From: Limisphaerales bacterium
Lineage (GTDB): Bacteria > Verrucomicrobiota > Verrucomicrobiia > Limisphaerales > SXTU01
Direction: 5' to 3'
NCBI GenBank assembly: GCA_009773355.1
Contig: WRPG01000039.1
Span: 1-62,197, forward strand
Length of the DNA stretch: 62,197 nt
The translations under genes were made by a program, and so were the position numbers. This document shows positions 1 through 7,948 of the stretch, one piece after another (position 1 is the stretch's first letter; each line of letters starts with the position of its first letter). The notes beneath the pieces were generated by a model, which ran no database searches, was not told where the DNA came from, and saw only the letters and a list, made by a program, of their open reading frames with translations.

Positions 1-560
1 TGCTGGTGCTGGCCGCGGCGTGCGTGGCGATTGGCGTTGCGCCGGTGCTTTTCTGGCCGGCGGTCCTGCGCGCGGTGGGCGCGTGGCGGCCCGCGTGGGT
101 GAGCTTGGAAACGCCGCCGCCGCTGGTCGCGCTGGGCCTCTTCCAACTGGCGCTGGCGCTGCTGGCGACGCTCGCGGCCGTGTGGTTGTGGCAGCGCGTG
201 CGCGGTCGCGGCCTGTCCTCCGGCTTGACGTGGGATTGCGGCTATGCGACGCCAACACCCCGGATGCAATACACGGCCGGCTCCTTCGCGGGCATCATCA
301 CCGAATGGTTCGCGTGGATTCTGCGACCAGAGCGGCACGAGCATCGCCCGCAAGTGGTGTTGCCGGCGTCCGCTAGTTTCACCCAGCACACTCCCGAAAC
401 CGTGCTCGAACAACTCGTCGAGCCGGTGAGCGGCGTGGTGCTGCGCGTCTCCGCGACGGCGCGCCGGCTCCAGCACGGGCGCGTGCAATCCTACCTTTGG
501 TATTTGCTGATCGGGCTGGCCGCGCTGGCGGGCTTGGTTCTGTTTGGAGGCGGGCAATGA
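1..560 (+). CDS. HyfB-like antiporter subunit, C-terminal part (cut by window start)
   Basis: The reading frame is open from the first base and ends at TGA 558-560, so only the last ~185 residues of a larger gene are here. The fragment matches the C-terminus of the next HyfB-like protein (1515-3464) closely: both contain a conserved LTWDCGYA segment, a RMQYT motif, PETVLE, and a final ARRLQHGR followed by a membrane helix and a short Gly-rich tail. It is therefore a second, tandem copy of a proton-translocating antiporter-like subunit (Proton_antipo_M family) of a hydrogenase-4/complex I-related membrane complex. The N-terminal antiporter core is outside the window. Paralogy is seen directly; ion pumping is inferred from the family. 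Confidence 0.85.
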   Translation, partial: LVLAAACVAIGVAPVLFWPAVLRAVGAWRPAWVSLETPPPLVALGLFQLALALLATLAAVWLWQRVRGRGLSSGLTWDCGYATPTPRMQYTAGSFAGIITEWFAWILRPERHEHRPQVVLPASASFTQHTPETVLEQLVEPVSGVVLRVSATARRLQHGRVQSYLWYLLIGLAALAGLVLFGGGQ

Positions 561-604
561 AGCCTGTTCAGAGCGCAATTTGGGATTGGGACACGGTAAC
601 GCGC

Positions 605-745
605 TTCTCCTCCCTCTCCCTTCATCGGATGAGGGGAGAGGGTCGGGGTGAGGGGTCATGTGCGTCGGCGTTGGCGGCCGCACCCCTCATCCGGCCTTCG
701 GCCACCTTCTCCCCTCCTCCGAGGAAGGGAGAAGGCACGCATCGT
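605..745. repeat. Intergenic palindromic repeat cluster
   Basis: The 250-bp gap between the HyfB-like fragment and the HTH-EIIA gene holds several hairpins of pyrimidine/purine-rich text. Arms at 612-625 and 629-642 match at 13 of 14 positions. Arms at 705-713 and 727-735 match perfectly. A GGGGTGAGGGGT stretch near 645 is answered by ACCCCTCATC near 681. It looks like a dispersed bacterial palindromic repeat; no gene was seen in it. Confidence 0.6.
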
Positions 746-810
746 GCAGCTCGGCGGGCAATTCACCGGCCGGCATTCGGGATCAGCATCGGGCAGTTTT
801 TTTCGCCGCC

Positions 811-1518
811 ATGTATCTGAACCTCATTCAAATCGCGGAGTCGTTCGGCGTCTCGGAGGCCGTGGTCGAAGGCTGGATTCGCAACGAGGGTCTGCCGCAC
901 ACGCCCGACCGGGGCCGGCTCCTGTTTGATCGCGCCCAAGTCGCGGAATGGGCGGCCAAGCGCGGCCTCGCGGCGCAGGCGGGCTTTCTCGCGCCGCAGG
1001 CGTCCGCGCTCGGAACCAGCCTGCGGCTCGGGCCGTTGCTGCGGGCTGGGGGCATCTGGCGCGACGTGCCGGCGGCGGAACTGCCGGCGACGTTCGAGCG
1101 CATCGTGACCGCCCTGCCCGGCGCGACCGCGCCCGTCCGTCAAATGCTCGGTCAGCGTTTGCGCACTCCCGGTGGCGTGACGATGGCCCCGGTCGGCGGC
1201 GGTCTCGCCCTGCCACATCCCAGCACGCGCATCACGCTGGGCCGCGACGCGGGCACGGTGGCCTTGCTGCTCCTGCGCGACGCGCTGACTTTGGCCGAGG
1301 GCGCTCCCGATGGCGTGCCCATCACCCGGCTGTGTTTCTTCATCGCCCCTTCGCCGCGGGCGCATCTGGACTTGCTCGCGCGCCTTAGCCGGGGGCTTGG
1401 TCGCGGGGCGTTGCGCGAACTCGTGCTCAAGGGTGCGCCCGACGGGGAAATCTTCTCAGCGGTGGATGCGTTGGATGCCGCGCTGGCAAGCGTGCCGAAA
1501 CCGGAGGTGAAGGCGTGA
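811..1518 (+). CDS. HTH domain fused to a PTS EIIA (PtsN-like) domain
   Basis: A 235-residue protein. Residues 1-50 form an excisionase/MerR-like helix-turn-helix (NLIQIAESFGVSEAVVEGWI, then a GRLLFDRAQVAEWA wing). Residues ~75-225 resemble the EIIA domain of the PtsN/fructose type, with the phosphorylatable His in GGGLALPHPSTR (His136). EIIA-Ntr proteins accept phosphate from NPr and act as regulators, not transporters. I chose ATG 811 because upstream codons in the same frame run through the palindromic repeat and look non-coding; no clear Shine-Dalgarno is present. The stop overlaps the start of the next HyfB-like gene (1515), so it is part of the membrane-complex operon. Role inferred: a phosphorylation-responsive regulator or accessory of the complex. 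Confidence 0.75.
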   Translation: MYLNLIQIAESFGVSEAVVEGWIRNEGLPHTPDRGRLLFDRAQVAEWAAKRGLAAQAGFLAPQASALGTSLRLGPLLRAGGIWRDVPAAELPATFERIVTALPGATAPVRQMLGQRLRTPGGVTMAPVGGGLALPHPSTRITLGRDAGTVALLLLRDALTLAEGAPDGVPITRLCFFIAPSPRAHLDLLARLSRGLGRGALRELVLKGAPDGEIFSAVDALDAALASVPKPEVKA

Positions 1519-3464
1519 TGTCCGGGCCGCTCCTGCTGCTCGCGTTCGTCGCCTTGGTGACGGCCATCCTCGTGGGCGTGCGGTCGTCGCGCTGGTGGCT
1601 GGCTCTGACTGTGACCGGCGCGGTCGCGGGGTTAATTGCGTCGCTGACGGTGCTGCTCGGCGCGACAGATTGGGAATGGCGGAGCGAACTTACACTCGGC
1701 GGCGAGCTCATTCACCTGCGGCTCGATGGCGTGAGCGCGCTGTTCCTCGCGCTGCTGTCCGTCGTGGGTGGAACTGGCGGGGTGTATGCCCGTGAGTATT
1801 GGTCGGAGCAGCATTACCCGGCCTCCGCGCCGCGCGGACGCGCGTGGTGGAGCGCGCTGGTGTTGTGCATGGGGCTGGTGCTCGTGTCGTCGAACGGCCT
1901 GCACTTCCTCATCGGCTGGGAACTTTTCACCGTCTGCGCCTACTTCCTCATCACGCTGGACCGGCGACGCCGCGAGGTGCGCGCGGCGGGCTGGTTGTAT
2001 CTGGCGGCGTCGCACGCGGGCACCGTGTGTCTCTTCGCGTTCTTCAGCACGCTCGCGGCACGCACCGGAAGCTGGGAACTCGGCCCGATGCGCGAGCAGG
2101 CCGGGCTGGCTCCGTTGTTCTGGCTCGCGCTCACCGGCTTCGGTGTGAAGGCCGGCGTCTTCCCGCTCCATGTCTGGCTGCCGTCCGCGCACGCGAGCGC
2201 TCCGAGCCACGTCTCCGCCATCCTCTCGGGCGTGGCGATCAAGATGGGCCTCTACGGAATCGTGCGGTTCAGCGGCTGGCTGCCGGTGCCGGCGGCGGCG
2301 GGCTGGGTGGTCATCGGGTTGGGTGCGACGAGCGCGCTGCTAGGCATCGCCTTCGCCCTCGCACAAAACGACTTCAAGCGGCTGCTGGCCTATTGCTCGG
2401 TGGAAAACGTCGGCGTCATCCTGATTGGCGTCGGCGCTGCGCTGCTCGCGGAGGCAAACGGGGACGCCCCATGGGGCCGCCTCGCGCTCGCGGGAGCGCT
2501 GCTGCATGTGTGGAATCACGGCGCGTTCAAGGCGCTCTTGTTCTTCAGCGCCGGCGCGGTGCTGCACGCCACGGGCACGCGCGAGATGAGCAAGCTGGGC
2601 GGCCTGTGGCGCACGATGCCGTGGACGGCCGGGCTGTTCGCGCTCGGGGCGGTCGCCGTCTCGGGGCTGCCGCCGCTGAACGGCTTCGTGAGCGAATGGC
2701 TGGTCTATCTCGGGTTGTTCGATGCCGTGACGGGCCGGGGGCCAGCGGCGTGGGCCGCGATGCCAGCGGCGATCATGCTGGCGATGACCGGCGCGCTCGC
2801 GATGGCCAGCTTCGCGAAAGCGGGGGCGATGATTTTCCTAGGCGCACCGCGCACGAAACCGGCGGCGCACGCGCACGAATGCGGCCCGGGCATGCGCGGG
2901 CCGATGCTGGTGCTCGCTGGACTGTGTGTGCTGATTGGTTTGTCGCCGGTGTTGTTCTGGCCGGCGGTGGCGCGCGCGGTGGCAAGCTGGCGTCCGGCGT
3001 GGGCGGCGGCGGAAGCGCCCGCGCCGCTGGCGATGCTGGGCTCGGTTCACGTCGTGCTGGCCGTCCTGATGGTCGCGGCGGCGGTCTGGCTATGGCGGAA
3101 GGCGCACGCGAACAGTGTGCGTCGTGGCCTGACGTGGGACTGCGGCTACGCGAGGCCGACCGTGCGGATGCAATACACCAGCGCGTCCTTCGCGGGGATT
3201 GCCACCGGCTGGTTCCGCTGGCTGCTGCAACCGGAGCGAACCCTGCGGCGACCGCGCGGGCTGTTCCCGACGGAGGCCATCCGGCTTGAGCGCGTGCCGG
3301 AAACCGTCTTGGAGAAGCTCCTCGGGCCGGTCAGCGTGGCCGTGATGCAGGTGTCCGCCGCCGCGCGCCGGCTGCAACACGGCCGGCTGCAAAGCTACGT
3401 CGTCTATGTGGTGGCCGGGCTGATGGCCTTGGGAGTTCTGGTCCTGCTGGGAGGCGCGCCATGA
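1515..3464 (+). CDS. hyfB: HyfB-like proton-translocating antiporter subunit
   Basis: A 649-residue polytopic membrane protein of the Proton_antipo_M family (NuoL/NuoM/MrpA/HyfB). The central antiporter core (residues ~110-420) shows the expected features: GWELFTVCAYFLI with a conserved membrane Glu, the GVKAGVFPLHVWLPSAHASA segment with its Lys and His, NDFKRLLAYCSVENVG, and LPPLNGFVSEWLVY. The C-terminal ~180 residues repeat those of the truncated gene at 1-560, so two HyfB-type subunits lie in tandem. Start ATG 1515 overlaps the TGA of the HTH-EIIA gene, and its own stop overlaps the next ATG at 3461, which indicates translational coupling. Expected role: ion translocation coupled to the peripheral redox module. 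Confidence 0.9.
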   Translation: MMSGPLLLLAFVALVTAILVGVRSSRWWLALTVTGAVAGLIASLTVLLGATDWEWRSELTLGGELIHLRLDGVSALFLALLSVVGGTGGVYAREYWSEQHYPASAPRGRAWWSALVLCMGLVLVSSNGLHFLIGWELFTVCAYFLITLDRRRREVRAAGWLYLAASHAGTVCLFAFFSTLAARTGSWELGPMREQAGLAPLFWLALTGFGVKAGVFPLHVWLPSAHASAPSHVSAILSGVAIKMGLYGIVRFSGWLPVPAAAGWVVIGLGATSALLGIAFALAQNDFKRLLAYCSVENVGVILIGVGAALLAEANGDAPWGRLALAGALLHVWNHGAFKALLFFSAGAVLHATGTREMSKLGGLWRTMPWTAGLFALGAVAVSGLPPLNGFVSEWLVYLGLFDAVTGRGPAAWAAMPAAIMLAMTGALAMASFAKAGAMIFLGAPRTKPAAHAHECGPGMRGPMLVLAGLCVLIGLSPVLFWPAVARAVASWRPAWAAAEAPAPLAMLGSVHVVLAVLMVAAAVWLWRKAHANSVRRGLTWDCGYARPTVRMQYTSASFAGIATGWFRWLLQPERTLRRPRGLFPTEAIRLERVPETVLEKLLGPVSVAVMQVSAAARRLQHGRLQSYVVYVVAGLMALGVLVLLGGAP

Positions 3465-4369
3465 TGCTGATGCTCGATCTCATACTGCGGCTCGTGCTGT
3501 GGCTGCTGCTGGCACCGCTGCTGCCGGGCGTCATCAACCGCGTGAAGGCCTGGGTGGCGGGCCGGCGCGGGCCGCCGGTGCTGCAACTCTACTACGACCT
3601 CGCGCGGTTGTGGCAGAAGGGCGTGGTGATGAGCACGCTGGCGTCGCCGGGATTCGTGGCCGGACCGGCGGTGGCGTGGGTGGCGCTGACGGGCGCGGCG
3701 CTGCTGATGCCGCTAGGTCCCGCCGGGGCGGCGTTCAGCTTCCGGGGCGATGTGCTGATGCTGATTTATCTGCTGGCACTGGCGCGGTTCTGCACGGCTT
3801 GGGCGGCGATGGAAACCGGTTCGGCGTTTGAAGGCATGGGCGCGGCGCGCGAGGTTAGCTACGCCGTTCTCGCGGAGGCGGCCATCATCACGGCGGTGCT
3901 GTCATTGAGCGTGCAGACCGGGAGCGTTTCACTGGTCTCGATGCTTGCGCCCTCGGCGGGAGCCGGCGCGGTGCTGCTGGCGGCGGGCCTGTTCACCGTG
4001 CTGCTGGCGGAAAATTGCCGCGTGCCGTTCGACGATCCCAACACGCACCTGGAGCTGACGATGATTCACGAAGTCATGGTGCTTGACCACAGCGGGCCGC
4101 CGCTCGCCGTGATTCTACACGGCGCATCCATGAAGCTGCTGCTGTTCGCCGTGCTGCTGGTCCAGGCGGTGCTGCCGATGGGCGACATGTCGCCGCTCGC
4201 CGCAACCGGCGCGCTGGCCGGCGGCGTCCTGGCGGTGATGATCGGCGTGGGGTTGATTGAATCGCTGCTCGCACGGCTGGCGTTCCGGCGCGTGCCGCTG
4301 CTGCTCACCACGGCGTTTCTCCTGTGTCTGTTTGCGCTGCTGGTGGCGTGGAAAGGCAACCGCGTATGA
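3461..4369 (+). CDS. hyfC: HyfC/NuoH-like membrane subunit
   Basis: A 302-residue membrane protein of the respiratory complex I subunit 1 family (NuoH, HycD, HyfC). Family signatures are visible: LPGVINRVKAWVAGRRGP near the N-terminus, a loop with YYDLARLWQK, ETGSAFEGMGAAREV, and the conserved acidic stretch ENCRVPFDDPNTHLELTMIH. This subunit joins the membrane arm to the hydrophilic module and lines the quinone-like or proton-entry cavity in complex I relatives. The gene starts with ATGA overlapping the hyfB stop and its end overlaps the hyfE start at 4366. Length is usual for the family. Confidence 0.92.
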   Translation: MMLMLDLILRLVLWLLLAPLLPGVINRVKAWVAGRRGPPVLQLYYDLARLWQKGVVMSTLASPGFVAGPAVAWVALTGAALLMPLGPAGAAFSFRGDVLMLIYLLALARFCTAWAAMETGSAFEGMGAAREVSYAVLAEAAIITAVLSLSVQTGSVSLVSMLAPSAGAGAVLLAAGLFTVLLAENCRVPFDDPNTHLELTMIHEVMVLDHSGPPLAVILHGASMKLLLFAVLLVQAVLPMGDMSPLAATGALAGGVLAVMIGVGLIESLLARLAFRRVPLLLTTAFLLCLFALLVAWKGNRV

Positions 4370-5010
4370 ATGAAACGCTGAACCTGCTGATCGGCCTGGC
4401 GATGGGGCTGAACCTGCTCGCGCTGGGCAGCAGCCGGCTGCCATCGCTCATCCAGGCCATGTCCTTTCAGGGGATGTTGCTGGGCCTGATGCCGCTGATC
4501 ATGGAACACGAGCATCTCGACTGGCGGCTGGGGCTGATCGCGCTGGCCACCATCGCCGGCAAGGGCGTGGTGATTCCCACCCTGCTGCGGCGGGCGATGC
4601 GCGCGGCAAACATTGACCGGGAAATCGAGCCGTTCATCGGCTTCGTGCCGTCGCTGCTGCTCGGGGCCGCCGGCACGATTGCGGCGGTGGCGCTGTCGCA
4701 GGCGCTGCCGCTGCTGCCCGAGCACGCCGGGTTGCTGCTGGTGCCGGGCGCGATTGCGTCGGTGCTGACCGGCTTCGTCCTGCTGATCGGGCGGGCCGAG
4801 GCGATTTCCCAGGTCTGCGGCTATCTGATTTTGGAAAACGGCATCTACCTCTTCGGCTTGCTGCTCATCCGTTCAACCCCGCTGGTGGTGGAGTCGGGCA
4901 TTCTGCTGGATGTCACCGTGGGCGTGTTCGTCATCGGCATCATCGTGGACCGCATCCAGCGCGCCTTCGACTCGCTCGACACGCGGAAACTCACTGCGCT
5001 CCGGGAATGA
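4366..5010 (+). CDS. hyfE: HyfE-like membrane subunit
   Basis: A 214-residue protein with about six or seven membrane helices, matching the hydrogenase-4 HyfE family, which is a NuoK-like subunit with extra helices. The first ~75 residues (NETLNLLIGLAMGLNLLALG) begin the membrane part; a C-terminal LILENGIYLFGLLL helix contains the family Glu. It ends in a short charged tail. I chose ATG 4366 over an upstream in-frame ATG (4324) because it overlaps the hyfC stop by four bases, like its neighbours, and gives the usual N-terminus. Confidence 0.87.
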   Translation: MNETLNLLIGLAMGLNLLALGSSRLPSLIQAMSFQGMLLGLMPLIMEHEHLDWRLGLIALATIAGKGVVIPTLLRRAMRAANIDREIEPFIGFVPSLLLGAAGTIAAVALSQALPLLPEHAGLLLVPGAIASVLTGFVLLIGRAEAISQVCGYLILENGIYLFGLLLIRSTPLVVESGILLDVTVGVFVIGIIVDRIQRAFDSLDTRKLTALRE

Positions 5011-6455
5011 ACGCCCTCCTCCTCGTCATCATTCCGCTCGTGGGGGCGGGCGTCGCGGCCCTCTGGCCGAACAACCGCACGCGGCCTTGGCTGCTGCCAA
5101 TCGTCGGCCTTGCGCACGTCGTGCTGACCGGCTGGATGTTTCTGGACCCGCCCGAAGTGGCCTCGAACGCCTGGCTGGCCTTTGACCCGCTGGCGCGGGC
5201 GGTGCTGCCGGCGGTGTCGTTGCTGTTCCTCGTCTGCGCCGCTTACGGCGTGACCTATCTGCAAATCCGGTCCGAGCGGCCCAACCGTGTGTTCGTCGCG
5301 CTGCTGCTGGCGGTGCTGGGCTTGTTGAGCGCCGGGCATCAGGCGCGACATCTGGGGTTGCTGTGGATCGCGACCGAGGGAGTCACGCTTGCGGCTGTGC
5401 CGCTGCTGCACTTCAACGCCACGCCGCGCGCCTATGAGGCGACTTGGAAATACCTGCTCGTCGGCGGCACGGGCATCGCGCTGTCGCTGCTCGGTTCGTT
5501 CTGCCTCGGCTACGCGTCGCTGCACGGCGGCGGTGGCGGCGACTTGACGTTCGTCGCCTTGATGTCGCAGGGAGCCGGCCTCTCCCGCCCGTGGGTGCTG
5601 ACCGCGTGGGTGCTGCTGCTGGTCGGCTACGGCACGAAGATGGGCCTCGCGCCGATGCACACCTGGAAGCCCGACGCCTACGGCGAAGCACCCGGCATCG
5701 TGGGCGCGATTTTGGCGGGCGGCGTTACAACGGTGGCATTCACCGCGATCCTGCGTATCCGCGCCGTCATCGCCGCCGCCGGGGAAGGCCCCATCGCCGA
5801 CCGCACGCTGCTGGCCATCGGATTGTTCTCGATGCTGGTGGCGGCGTTGTTTCTGCTGGGCACTCGCGACTTCAAGCGGATGCTCGCGTATTCCAGCGTG
5901 GAGCACATGGGCATCCTGAGCGTCGGCGCGGCGCTGGGCGGTCCGGGCCTGGCGGCGGCGCTGTTCCATGTGTGGACCAATGGACTTACGAAGGGGACGC
6001 TCTTCCTGAGCGCGGGCAACATTCGCCGCGCCGCCGGCTCGCCCTCGATGGACCAGGTGCGCGGCATGGCGGTGCTTACACCACGCTCGGCGGCGATTTT
6101 CGTCACCGGGATGTTCGCCGTCACCGCGCTGCCGCCCTTCGGCCCGTTCTTCAGCGAACTGCAACTCGTGCGCGCCGCGCTTGCCGGCGGGCACGGCACC
6201 GCCTCGGCCGTGTTTCTCGGCTGCCTGCTGCTGGCCTTCTTCGGCCTGACGCGCGTGGTCTTCGGCATCGTGGACGGACGCCCGCGCACGGCGGCGCGGG
6301 CGAACGGCAAGCGCTTTGTCGAAACGGCCGGCGTCATCGCGCCGCCGCTGGTGCTGCTCGGCATGTCCCTCTGGCTTGGACTCTGCACGCCGGAGATTTT
6401 GCGCGAGGCCTGGGCGGCGGCCGTCGCCCAGCTTTTCCCGACTTCAACGCCATGA
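5007..6455 (+). CDS. hyfF: HyfF-like antiporter subunit
   Basis: A 482-residue polytopic protein of the Proton_antipo_M family, closest in layout to hydrogenase-4 subunit F. Visible signatures: IATEGVTLAAVPLLHF with the membrane Glu, TKMGLAPMHTWKPDAYGEAP with conserved Lys and His, RDFKRMLAYSSVEHMGIL, and LPPFGPFFSELQL. It is shorter than the HyfB-type protein and lacks its C-terminal extension. ATG 5007 overlaps the hyfE TGA, and its end overlaps the next start at 6452. Together with two HyfB copies, the complex would have at least three antiporter-like subunits. Confidence 0.9.
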   Translation: MNALLLVIIPLVGAGVAALWPNNRTRPWLLPIVGLAHVVLTGWMFLDPPEVASNAWLAFDPLARAVLPAVSLLFLVCAAYGVTYLQIRSERPNRVFVALLLAVLGLLSAGHQARHLGLLWIATEGVTLAAVPLLHFNATPRAYEATWKYLLVGGTGIALSLLGSFCLGYASLHGGGGGDLTFVALMSQGAGLSRPWVLTAWVLLLVGYGTKMGLAPMHTWKPDAYGEAPGIVGAILAGGVTTVAFTAILRIRAVIAAAGEGPIADRTLLAIGLFSMLVAALFLLGTRDFKRMLAYSSVEHMGILSVGAALGGPGLAAALFHVWTNGLTKGTLFLSAGNIRRAAGSPSMDQVRGMAVLTPRSAAIFVTGMFAVTALPPFGPFFSELQLVRAALAGGHGTASAVFLGCLLLAFFGLTRVVFGIVDGRPRTAARANGKRFVETAGVIAPPLVLLGMSLWLGLCTPEILREAWAAAVAQLFPTSTP

Positions 6456-7933
6456 GCGCCTCCACCCCCTTCGCCCTGCTGGCTAACGCCACGAGCATCC
6501 CGTGGGCAGAAGTGCCGGCGTGGCCGGTGGCGGAATTGGTGCGCGCCACCGCGGAGGAGTTGAATCGTGGCGGACGGCTGTGCGCGTGGTTCGGCGTGCC
6601 GGAAGGCGAGGCCACCTGCCTCGTCGCCGTGCTGGCTTTCGACGCCGACAACACGCTCGCGGTCGGACGCAGTCTGCCGTTCACGGGAAACTATCCCGCG
6701 CTCACGGCCACGCATTCACAGGCGCACCTGTTCGAGCGCGAGGTCTGGGAGCAACACGGCCTCACGCCCGAGGGCCATCCGTGGCTCAAGCCCGTGCGAC
6801 GAACGAACGGCGACGCGCCGGCCAACGGCGAGTTCTTCCGCGTGGACGGGCGCGAGGTTCACGAGGTCGCCGTCGGCCCCGTCCACGCCGGCGTCATCGA
6901 GCCGGGCCACTTCCGTTTCCAGTGTGCGGGCGAGGAAGTCCTGCATTTGGAAATTGCGCTGGGCTACCAGCATCGCGGCGCGGAAACGGCGCTGGCCGGC
7001 GGCCCGCATCGCGCGACGATGAGCCAGATGGAAACGGTGGCGGGCGACACGACCGTCGCGCACGCCACTGCGCACGCGACGATTATGGAAGCCCTCGCCG
7101 GAACCGAGGCTCCGCTGCGTGCGCAATGGCTGCGGGCCATCGCGCTCGAACTCGAACGGCTGGCCAACCACACCGGCGACATGGGCGCGCTGGCCGGCGA
7201 CGTGGCGTTTCTGCCCACGCAATCGGCGTGCGGCAAACTCCGTGGCGATTACTTGAACCTCACCGCGCTGCTCTGCGGCAACCGGTTCGGTCGCGGCCTT
7301 GTGCGCCCTGGCGGTTGTCGGCACGACCTTGAACCCGCCCGCGCCGTGCAGATGCTTGAACGGCTTGCCCCCGCCCTCGCCGACACCGAGCAGGCCGTCG
7401 CATGGTTCTGGGATGCCGCGTCGGTTCGCGCGCGTTTCGAGAACGTCGGCACGGTCTTCGCCGCACAGGCCGCCGAGATTGGACTGGTCGGTCCGGCGGC
7501 GCGCGCCTGCGGCCTGGTGCGCGACGTGCGTTACGATCATCCGGCTGGGTGGCATCGCTTCGCGCAGGCACCGGTCGCCGTGTGGCCCGGCGGGGACGTG
7601 TTCGCCCGCGCCCGCGTGCGTTCGCTGGAAATCCAGCGGTCAGGAGACTTCTTGCGCGAGCAGCTCGCCACGCCGCCAGAGGGCGAACTGCACGGCGAAC
7701 TTCCGCCGCCTTCGCCTGACATGCTCGCCGTGACACTCGTCGAAGGCTGGCGCGGCGAGGTCTGTCATGTGGCGTTGACCGATGCCGCCGGGCGCTTCCG
7801 CCGCTACAAGCTCGTTGACCCCTCGTTCCACAACTGGACCGGCCTCGCGCTCGCGCTGCGCGGCACGGCCATCTCGGATTTTCCGATCTGCAACAAGAGC
7901 TTCAACCTCTCCTACTGCGGCTTCGACCTGTGA
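6452..7933 (+). CDS. HyfG/NuoCD-like large subunit lacking Ni-Fe ligands
   Basis: A 493-residue soluble protein. Residues ~20-115 correspond to the NuoC/30-kDa part and residues ~130-493 to the NuoD/hydrogenase large-subunit part (VGPVHAGVIEPGHFRF, LGYQHRGAE, ELERLANHTGDMGALAGDV). In true group 4 hydrogenases the first metal motif reads like ERVCGICGFAH. Here the same place reads ETVAGDTTVAH (about residues 194-204), with no cysteine. The C-terminal motif DPCxxC is replaced by NLSYCGFDL. The protein cannot bind a standard Ni-Fe centre, so the complex is Ehr-like (energy-converting hydrogenase related), with an unknown electron acceptor. ATG 6452 was chosen because it overlaps the hyfF stop; a much longer open frame upstream is antisense-like noise. 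Confidence 0.9.
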   Translation: MSASTPFALLANATSIPWAEVPAWPVAELVRATAEELNRGGRLCAWFGVPEGEATCLVAVLAFDADNTLAVGRSLPFTGNYPALTATHSQAHLFEREVWEQHGLTPEGHPWLKPVRRTNGDAPANGEFFRVDGREVHEVAVGPVHAGVIEPGHFRFQCAGEEVLHLEIALGYQHRGAETALAGGPHRATMSQMETVAGDTTVAHATAHATIMEALAGTEAPLRAQWLRAIALELERLANHTGDMGALAGDVAFLPTQSACGKLRGDYLNLTALLCGNRFGRGLVRPGGCRHDLEPARAVQMLERLAPALADTEQAVAWFWDAASVRARFENVGTVFAAQAAEIGLVGPAARACGLVRDVRYDHPAGWHRFAQAPVAVWPGGDVFARARVRSLEIQRSGDFLREQLATPPEGELHGELPPPSPDMLAVTLVEGWRGEVCHVALTDAAGRFRRYKLVDPSFHNWTGLALALRGTAISDFPICNKSFNLSYCGFDL

Positions 7934-7948
7934 CGCCGATCTCTCGCC

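Noticed and set aside
658-810. ATG 658 as start of the HTH-EIIA gene
   Set aside because: The extra 51 residues translate a palindromic repeat; the HTH domain begins right after ATG 811.
5444-6451. Upstream extension of the large-subunit frame by 336 codons
   Set aside because: It overlaps the well-supported HyfF gene in another frame and reads as Arg-rich noise. ATG 6452 has the usual four-base overlap with the previous stop.
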